Shown here in pieces: positions 31,661 through 36,508 of a DNA stretch of 36,508 nt. The notes beneath the pieces were generated by a model, which was not told the DNA's origin, did not search any database, and was given only the letters and a program-made list of their open reading frames with translations. Origin of the DNA: Borrelia sp. P9F1 (GTDB lineage: Bacteria; Spirochaetota; Spirochaetia; Borreliales; Borreliaceae); the NCBI RefSeq assembly GCF_030436115.1, contig NZ_CP129413.1:1-36508 (forward strand), given 5' to 3'. Positions within the stretch are counted from its first letter, which is position 1; each line of letters opens with the position of its first letter. The position numbers and the translations under genes were made by a program.

Positions 31661-33235
31661 TTAAAGTGATTCTTTACTTTGCGACTTAATCTTATACTTA
31701 ATAAGAACAATTTCCTTGCTAAGAAGCTTAAATAATGCCTTGTAACGAGCTTGAGTCAACTTAGGAAACTTTTCTTTTATATTCTTGTATTCAAGTACGT
31801 CAATAAGAATAGCCTTGCTAAGTAAAACCTTTTCTAGTATAAAGGATAAAATAGCAGAGTTCTCACCAATGGTGTCTTTACTCTTAAATGGGAGTTGTTT
31901 GTTAAGTCTATCAACCTCTTCGGGAATAAGTGTGTTCTTAAGGAAATCTTTATCAGCGGAAGGCGTGTTCTTAATACCAGCAATCTTCACTTCGCCTTTT
32001 TTATCAAGACCAGTAAAGTGATCAAAGAACTCCTTAATCATTTTTCCATTAGATTTAACATTATACCCATTCTGAGCTAGTATTTTTCTAAATTCATATT
32101 TAAGCTCCTTTATGTTGAAAAGCTTGCCGTTGTTGTTAAAGGAGTCAATGGCTACGATCATAGATTCTTTAAATGAGTCAAAGGTCTTAGCACGCATGAT
32201 CTTTTTTTGGTTAGTTATTTTAGGATTAAGAGAAGATTTACAAAGCCAAGCAAGCATTTTTTTACTTATTTCCAGTTTTCTATTTTGTTTAATATATGCA
32301 ATTTTAAGATGTAAGTCAGTAAGAACAAGAGATCTGGTTAGTTTAAAATCCCTATAGCTTTGAGAAGCCGACTCATCATTAACATGCCCCAGAATCTCGG
32401 CAACTCTTGGGAGTATTTCTTTACTCCCCAGCGTATCATTAAAATAGCCTTCACGTTTTAAGATAATGGCTGTATAAATAACTCTGAAGTCAGAAGTAGT
32501 AAATTTGGAATCAAATAGTTTAGCAATCGGGTTCCTGAGCATATTGTTAATTTCAGTCTCCCGAAACTCATTATCTTCCCAACGCTCTCTTAAGTCTTTA
32601 TAAAGCGCGGTGCTTGTAAAGGTATTGTATGCATTAAGAAATAGTGACCTCGGTATAGTTAAAGGTATTGGATAAGGTGTATTAAAGCGTTTAGGATCTT
32701 TAGTTTTAAGCTGGCCTTGGAATAAAACCGTGTATTCATCTTGATCATCATCACTAAAAGATCCAACGATAACTTCTAAGCGTCTTCTACCCGAAGCAAG
32801 CAGGATCCCTAGATAAAGGAACTCAAATCTATGTGAAAGTAGGAGCTCTTTAGTAAGAGTTAATATTTCAGTTTGATTAAAAGATTGCTTGTGTATGTTG
32901 CGTTCTTTAGTTTTAGTAAGTGTGTCTTGTGCAAGCTGGTTGTATTCGTCTCTTGATAGCTTAAAGTAGTTAAGTATTGGATGCTCTTGATTGAAGTCCC
33001 TAATAGTCTTTCTTATCTTTGTGATAGTGACTTTAACATAATGAGGAGAGTATGTAGAATTACCTTTAAGAAGATTTAAAAATGCTTTGGCTCGTCCATT
33101 AAGTTTAAGTTTATAAGTTTTAGCGTCAATAATGCCATTATGTAGATATGCATCAAGAGAGCGTATTTCTTTAATTAGATTTTCAGTGAAATTATTCAGA
33201 TTAGAAACATTGCCACTATGGGTATTCTTGGTCAT
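31661..33235 (-). CDS. ResT-like telomere resolvase (protelomerase), divergent and long
   Basis: 524 aa from the ATG at 33235, which has AAGGGAG at 7 bases; 13 further codons upstream lack this support. The N-terminal block (LIKEIRSLDAYLHNG ... KVTITKIRKTIRDF) parallels ResT. The catalytic core has GILLASGRRRLEVIVGSF (R150/R151; ResT GVLMAIGRRPVEV), a lysine in the beta-hairpin region (K177 or K179), R251 (SDFRVIYTA), H284 (EILGHVND) and Y294 (SQSYRDF). These match the R-K-R-H-Y set of ResT. The region after Tyr is ~230 residues, about twice that of the 449-aa ResT of cp26, nearer to phage protelomerases. It would cut and rejoin replicated telomeres into hairpins. A plain tyrosine integrase is less likely given the N-terminal similarity. 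Confidence 0.85.
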   Translation of the reverse strand: MTKNTHSGNVSNLNNFTENLIKEIRSLDAYLHNGIIDAKTYKLKLNGRAKAFLNLLKGNSTYSPHYVKVTITKIRKTIRDFNQEHPILNYFKLSRDEYNQLAQDTLTKTKERNIHKQSFNQTEILTLTKELLLSHRFEFLYLGILLASGRRRLEVIVGSFSDDDQDEYTVLFQGQLKTKDPKRFNTPYPIPLTIPRSLFLNAYNTFTSTALYKDLRERWEDNEFRETEINNMLRNPIAKLFDSKFTTSDFRVIYTAIILKREGYFNDTLGSKEILPRVAEILGHVNDESASQSYRDFKLTRSLVLTDLHLKIAYIKQNRKLEISKKMLAWLCKSSLNPKITNQKKIMRAKTFDSFKESMIVAIDSFNNNGKLFNIKELKYEFRKILAQNGYNVKSNGKMIKEFFDHFTGLDKKGEVKIAGIKNTPSADKDFLKNTLIPEEVDRLNKQLPFKSKDTIGENSAILSFILEKVLLSKAILIDVLEYKNIKEKFPKLTQARYKALFKLLSKEIVLIKYKIKSQSKESL

Positions 33236-33317
33236 TATGAGCTCCCTTCTAAATTGTTGATTAGGAGATATCAATTAACGTATTCAAACGTGTAATACTC
33301 GTGTTTAACGCTTATTT

Positions 33318-33346
33318 ATTATAATACTACAGCGTTAAGATATCAA
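33318..33346 (-). promoter_or_regulatory. Promoter of the resolvase gene
   Basis: On the minus strand TTGATA (33346-33341), 17-bp spacer, TATAAT (33323-33318). An inverted repeat AAGATAT ... ATATCTT (33337-33360) overlaps the -35 and could be an operator. Confidence 0.75.
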
Positions 33347-33433
33347 TATAGTTATATCTTTTAGATTGAATGCAGTAATGTTAATGAATATTTGAAGAAT
33401 TTGTATCTACATTTACTGTTATTGCAATACATG

Positions 33434-33805
33434 CTACGTTTTTTTATTTGTTTTTACACAATGGCAGTTATGAAAACATTTAGGACATCCCTTTTTAAGG
33501 GGTTGTTCTGTTATGTCATTGTCTTTATCTTTATTTATTTCTTTGACAAATTTTTCTGTTTTCTCGTTTATCTTTTCTAGTTCTTCGTTTACTGCTTTAT
33601 CGATTTCTTTGGCAAATTTTTCTGCTTTCTCGTTTATCCTTTCTATTTCTTTATCTTTTGTTTTTTCGTCTATTGTTCTAGGAGAATTACAAAGGCAGTT
33701 ATACAAGCAAGTAGAACAATCATCTTCTTTTTTACCAAATTCTCTGCAGGCACAAACTTGAATAGCTAGAGATAAAATGAAGAAACAGGTTATTGAGGGA
33801 CTCAT
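33434..33805 (-). CDS. Secreted Cys-rich protein with two CxxCxxNCxC motifs
   Basis: 123 aa; strong ribosome site AAGGAGG 5-6 bases before ATG. The signal peptide runs to about residue 18-20; VCAC could act as a lipobox with Cys20 lipidated. Two copies of the same motif, CSTCLYNCLC (C30, C33, C37, C39) and CPKCFHNCHC (C107, C110, C114, C116), flank a charged helical repeat (about 50-95: INEKAEKFAKEID / INEKTEKFVKEIN). Borrelia proteins are usually Cys-poor, so eight motif Cys in a secreted protein is striking. Metal binding or disulphide pairing is possible. It shares the motif with the peptide gene directly upstream. Function unknown. Confidence 0.75.
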   Translation of the reverse strand: MSPSITCFFILSLAIQVCACREFGKKEDDCSTCLYNCLCNSPRTIDEKTKDKEIERINEKAEKFAKEIDKAVNEELEKINEKTEKFVKEINKDKDNDITEQPLKKGCPKCFHNCHCVKTNKKT

Positions 33806-33842
33806 ATATCCTCCTTCTTACGTAAGTAGTAAACAGGTGGAG

Positions 33843-33869
33843 CATGCCTCCTTTCCTTATGGAGGCATG
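33843..33869. terminator. Hairpin between the two Cys-motif genes
   Basis: Perfect 9-bp stem CATGCCTCC / GGAGGCATG, 9-base loop, 12 bp after the end of the 36-aa gene. No T run, so it may attenuate or stabilise mRNA rather than end it. Confidence 0.6.
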
Positions 33870-33881
33870 TTAATTAAGCAG

Positions 33882-33992
33882 TTAATTGTTGCATATACAG
33901 TTAAACCAGCAATTATTGCAACTACCAGCAAATGAAGAAAGTGGAACTGCTACTGTTAAAGCTAAAATTAGTAGAATGGTTTTAAAACCCAC
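33882..33992 (-). CDS. 36-aa secreted peptide with one CxxCxxNCxC motif
   Basis: GTG start at 33992 with AAGGGAG 6 bases upstream. A typical export signal (MGFKTILLILALTVAVPLSS then FAG) leaves a mature peptide of about 13 residues: SCNNCWFNCICNN. Its Cys at 25, 28, 32 and 34 have exactly the spacing of both motifs in the 123-aa neighbour, and Asn precedes the third Cys in all three. Cleavage after FAG, or lipidation at C25 (AGSC is a fair lipobox), are alternatives. Too short for most gene callers. Could be a small lipopeptide, metal-binding peptide or bacteriocin-like peptide; none is shown. Confidence 0.7.
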   Translation of the reverse strand: MGFKTILLILALTVAVPLSSFAGSCNNCWFNCICNN

Positions 33993-34058
33993 GGTATACT
34001 CCCTTATTAATATTTAAAAACTTAATTAAAGCAGTACAGTTAAATCTGTTAATATGAT

Positions 34059-34086
34059 ATCATACTACGATACATTTTGCTTTAAA
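34059..34086 (-). promoter_or_regulatory. Candidate promoter of the Cys-motif peptide gene
   Basis: Minus strand TTTAAA (34086-34081), 16-bp spacer, TATGAT (34064-34059), about 65 bp upstream of the GTG. Confidence 0.45.
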
Positions 34087-34139
34087 TTGACCTTTAATAA
34101 GAACAATATTTCTGTCTGGTACCTTATGTCTCCGCTTAC

Positions 34140-34238
34140 TTAAATTTGGGAACACTTGTGTTTTAGTAAATCAAACAGGAGTACTAGATTAGCTCTATTA
34201 AGATTAGAAATCTTATTGCTATGGTCATTATTATCCAT
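34140..34238 (-). pseudogene. Truncated 5' end of a second resolvase gene
   Basis: Reads MDNNDHSNKISNLNRANLVL then a stop after 32 residues. It aligns with the intact resolvase start (MTKNTHSGNVSNLNNFTENL), and the upstream ~120 bp also matches that of the intact gene. The ribosome site is degraded (GCAGAGA in place of GAAGGGAG). Confidence 0.7.
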
Positions 34239-34338
34239 TATAAGATCTCTGCTAAATTGGAGATTAAATATTAAACCCAGCATCTAAACAGTAATTAATG
34301 TCTTCAAATATATAATAATTGGTTTTAAAGCCAGATTT

Positions 34339-34367
34339 ATTATATTACTATAGTACTAATATGTCAA
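34339..34367 (-). promoter_or_regulatory. Consensus promoter of the truncated resolvase copy
   Basis: Minus strand TTGACA (34367-34362), 17-bp spacer, TATAAT (34344-34339): both hexamers perfect. It now reads toward the truncated copy and the Cys-motif genes. Confidence 0.8.
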
Positions 34368-34399
34368 TATAGTTATATCTTTTAGTATAAATGAGTAGT

Positions 34400-34797
34400 C
34401 TTTATTCTTAAAGATAAAAAACTAAAAAATTGGGACAATAAACTTAAGTTTATTTGTTAAATATAAATATATGTATGCAAATATAGGGATAAGATATATA
34501 ATAAAGTGACATGTTTTAATAATAGAAAGATAACAATAAAGATACACAACAACTAAAACAATATACACAAGTTAGACTAGAATTAAGGGTGCCCATGCAC
34601 TCCCATCGGGTGCACCCATTATCAAAACAATTATTACTAATATTTACTAATTCCTCTCCAATCTGATTTAAAACTCTTCTATGGTTGCCTACACATATTC
34701 AAATACAATTTTTTTAAAATAAAAAACCCAATAATGAAGAGACAAGAGATAGCAGCCCCATTCTCTTATTTTGAAAAACAATCTCTGGTCGTCTTGT
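34400..34797. other. Non-coding stretch before the holin-like gene
   Basis: No supported gene. The GGGTGC ... GCACCC inverted repeat near 34588-34617 may be a terminator of the minus-strand holin-like gene. The plus-strand frame at 34734 is antisense to that gene. Confidence 0.4.
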
Positions 34798-35136
34798 CTA
34801 ACCTTCATTGCCTTCTCCACGACAAGCAGCTCTCCTACCCCCTGATACAATTCTCCTCTTATCCTCTCCTCTTGTTACAAACCCCTTACTCACTTTCCCA
34901 CCAATGCCAGCACCAAAAAACCCAAGACCACCAATAAACATAGTCCCTGCCAAATCGGGAATTGCACTTCCCCTTAGCAGGCATATTCCTGCTAAAGCTA
35001 TTGAACTTATTACAGAAATGTAGGTTATAATAAGCCCGTGTTTTGCTATCTGTTTGGTCTGTGACTCCTCTCTACTCTTAGTGGACCTAACTTTGTTCAC
35101 ACTACACGACCTAATTTTGTTCACTATTTTCTTCAC
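34798..35136 (-). CDS. Small two-helix membrane protein, holin-like
   Basis: 112 aa, GTG start at 35136, 3 bp after the stop of the upstream gene. The basic N-terminus contains a short duplication (VNKIRSCS / VNKVRSTK). Two hydrophobic segments follow (about 36-56 and 62-82, the second with GGLGFFGAGIG), then a basic Arg/Gly tail. Homologous to 9916-10191, which has the same partner and order. Holin-like function is inferred from topology only. Confidence 0.65.
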   Translation of the reverse strand: MKKIVNKIRSCSVNKVRSTKSREESQTKQIAKHGLIITYISVISSIALAGICLLRGSAIPDLAGTMFIGGLGFFGAGIGGKVSKGFVTRGEDKRRIVSGGRRAACRGEGNEG

Positions 35137-35139
35137 TAG

Positions 35140-35523
35140 CTACACCCAACCAAGCAGTTTAAGAGTTCCATACAACGCAGTGACCACTGCTGAGACTTTT
35201 AAAATAAATGTTCCAATATTGTTAAACGTGTGAAAAGAAATATTTGTTCTCTTGATGTTTTCAATCTCATCAAACAGCTTTCTGTAGTATGCACGCATAA
35301 GCCGGTCTTGTTTGTCTAGACGAGCAATAACAAGACTTGAAAAACTTGCAGACTTGCATTCAATATCTTTTTTAAAATTCTCTTGATTGGACTCAAGAAC
35401 ACACATTCGTCCAAGCAAACCATTCCCGTTCTTAGTAAGGTTGGGGTTAAACCCTAAGTATGTTCGTATGTAAGATACTTGTTCCGATAATTTGCCTAAA
35501 TCAACAACCTCTGTTTCTACCAA
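35140..35523 (-). CDS. 127-aa helical protein with C-terminal membrane segment, phage lysis-module-like
   Basis: 127 aa from a TTG at 35523; no clear ribosome site, so the start is tentative. Conserved block EQVSYIRTYLGFNPNLTKNG, then a helix, then TNISFHTFNNIGTFILKVSA and a single hydrophobic end (VVTALYGTLKLLGWV). The size and plan resemble XhlA-type proteins that work with a holin, and a holin-like gene follows. The broken homologue is at 9563-9915. Confidence 0.7.
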   Translation of the reverse strand: MVETEVVDLGKLSEQVSYIRTYLGFNPNLTKNGNGLLGRMCVLESNQENFKKDIECKSASFSSLVIARLDKQDRLMRAYYRKLFDEIENIKRTNISFHTFNNIGTFILKVSAVVTALYGTLKLLGWV

Positions 35524-36057
35524 AATAAAAAGTCTTGTTTAAGGAACTAAAGATTTATTAAAGAATTATTGCTCAAGTCGATCAGTGCTAGATGTATTTT
35601 AGCATAAATTTGTTTATTTGTCAACCCCTATTGCCTTTTTTTAACTGGAAATTATGGCTACACCTCAAAACGATAATTAAGAACTATTTTGATTGCTCAA
35701 GCCTACTCAGAGATTATCATTCTCATTTGTCATACAATCGTTATCATTGTTCTTAAGTCTGCAGTAGGCTTTTGTAAACAATTCTTACATCGACTTCATA
35801 CTCTAGCAACAATACGCATGCTCCTCTCCTCAATAAAACACCCAAAACGCTTAAAATAATAAACTTCTTATCGAGAAATAAGGCATGCTCAAAGATTAAG
35901 TAAAAGGAATTACTTAGCTTCTATTAAACTTTATTGCATTTATCAATACAAATAACCAAAACAGAGTATTTTTTTATTCAATGGAATTTTATCTTAGAGC
36001 AACAATATATTTAAAATTAGAATCAACACTTAAAACTCAGTAAAAAGGATGGACGTT
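35524..36057. other. Non-coding core of the inverted module
   Basis: Contains the inverted-repeat copy at 35635-35880 and a short PF57-gene fragment. Otherwise AT-rich with no gene. Confidence 0.5.
35635..35880. repeat. Right copy of the ~245-bp inverted repeat (partner at 9195-9442)
   Basis: Reverse-complement match to 9195-9442. Its inner end (35640-35690) is the same PF57-derived fragment (GGAAATTATGG ... AACGATAATTAAGAACTATT). Confidence 0.8.
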
Positions 36058-36468
36058 ATGCTGATAATTGCAAAATTAAAATTTTATAAACTAAATGAGG
36101 TTAAAAATATTCTAGAAGAGATCTACAAACTTCCCTACAGCGAAAGTTATCTTTATAAAGCTTTTACAAGAATAGGCGCTACGGTTCAAATAGGAAGGAA
36201 CCATTATATTTTAGAAGAATTGGTTAAGTATCTATTCGTAGAAGAAATAGACGACCCTATAAACCTATCAGCAGTTAGGAAAAGAGTTAAAGAGATAAAA
36301 AAGATAACGCTTAGGAAAGTAAATATTGAGCAAATAAGAATATCAAACAGAAGAGCTAAGAAAAAAATCAATATAGACGATAGAGAACAAATGAAACAAT
36401 CACAAGAGAAAAGAAAAAAAGAAATCATTAAGCGAATTAACAAAAACCTATGCATTATTTGTACTTAA
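36058..36468 (+). CDS. Putative DNA-binding protein of the inverted module (short form)
   Basis: 136 aa from the ATG at 36058, with AAAAGG 9 bases upstream; an ATG at 36049 overlaps that site. HTH-like N-terminus (KLNEVKNILEEIYKLPYSES), a basic middle (SNRRAKKKINIDDREQ) and a C-terminal CIIC. The homologue at 8527-9042 continues ~30 residues past its CxxC, so this one is truncated at the end. Likely a plasmid or prophage regulator; not established. Confidence 0.65.
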   Translation: MLIIAKLKFYKLNEVKNILEEIYKLPYSESYLYKAFTRIGATVQIGRNHYILEELVKYLFVEEIDDPINLSAVRKRVKEIKKITLRKVNIEQIRISNRRAKKKINIDDREQMKQSQEKRKKEIIKRINKNLCIICT

Positions 36469-36508
36469 TGCCTTTTAATACATTAAAATCAAATTAAATA
36501 CTCTAAAT

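Noticed and set aside
31661-33235. Ordinary phage tyrosine integrase
   Set aside because: The N-terminal blocks and the GRRRLEV core context match ResT, and the overall length fits protelomerases better than integrases.
1-36508. tRNA, rRNA or insertion-sequence transposase genes
   Set aside because: I saw no tRNA cloverleaf, rRNA core sequence or transposase motif on either strand.

Overview
The window is strongly A+T-rich and carries many families known essentially only from Borrelia: Bdr-type direct-repeat proteins, a PF57/62-type plasmid maintenance protein, a DUF228-like phage protein, lipoproteins, a ResT-type telomere resolvase and a nicotinamidase of the kind found on lp25 of B. burgdorferi. 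It is best read as a Borrelia plasmid, probably linear or derived from linear plasmids. Many genes are broken, and pieces of other plasmids lie between them in both orientations. The species group cannot be fixed from the sequence alone; divergence from the B. burgdorferi genes I know suggests a relapsing-fever-type Borrelia.

Layout. (1) 1-5.3 kb: a subtelomere-like module (a coiled-coil membrane protein followed by Bdr-like repeat proteins) occurs on both sides of a near-perfect palindrome of about 515 bp. The palindrome has the form of a replicated or fused Borrelia hairpin telomere, with its axis between 1852 and 1853. (2) 5.3-8.3 kb: plasmid maintenance region with iteron-like AT repeats, an AT-hook basic protein, a frameshifted small gene and a PF57-type protein. 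No ParA, PF49 or PF50 partner is visible. (3) 8.5-12.4 kb: decaying prophage-like genes (holin-like pair, scaffold-like coiled coil with a nonsense codon, capsid/DUF228-like protein). (4) 12.4-15.6 kb: gene remnants and surface lipoprotein genes. (5) 16-19.3 kb: a type IIG-like restriction-modification protein with a late frameshift. (6) 20.2-22.4 kb: a microcin C-like locus: an intact seven-residue MccA-like peptide gene ending in Asn, then a recognisable but interrupted mccB, then an MFS exporter gene broken by a 37-bp tandem duplication. (7) 22.8-27.3 kb: an intact type III restriction-modification pair (mod-res). (8) 27.7-31.5 kb: several Bdr genes and fragments around pncA, which lies between direct repeats. 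(9) 31.5-34.4 kb: a divergent 524-aa ResT-like telomere resolvase with its catalytic residues in place, a truncated second copy of its promoter and 5' end, and, between the two, two small secreted Cys-rich proteins sharing a CxxCxxNCxC motif. (10) 34.8-36.5 kb: an inverted, better preserved copy of the 8.5-10.2 kb module.

How it fits together. The plasmid joins DNA restriction (two systems), NAD salvage (pncA) and replication/telomere functions with phage and toxin-like cargo. Restriction plus pncA recalls B. burgdorferi lp25. A resolvase-type enzyme and an unresolved telomere-like palindrome in one molecule suggest that plasmid fusion through telomeres formed this replicon. The most novel points are the microcin C-like locus in a spirochaete, the extra telomere resolvase next to an apparent telomere fusion, and the Cys-motif peptide family.
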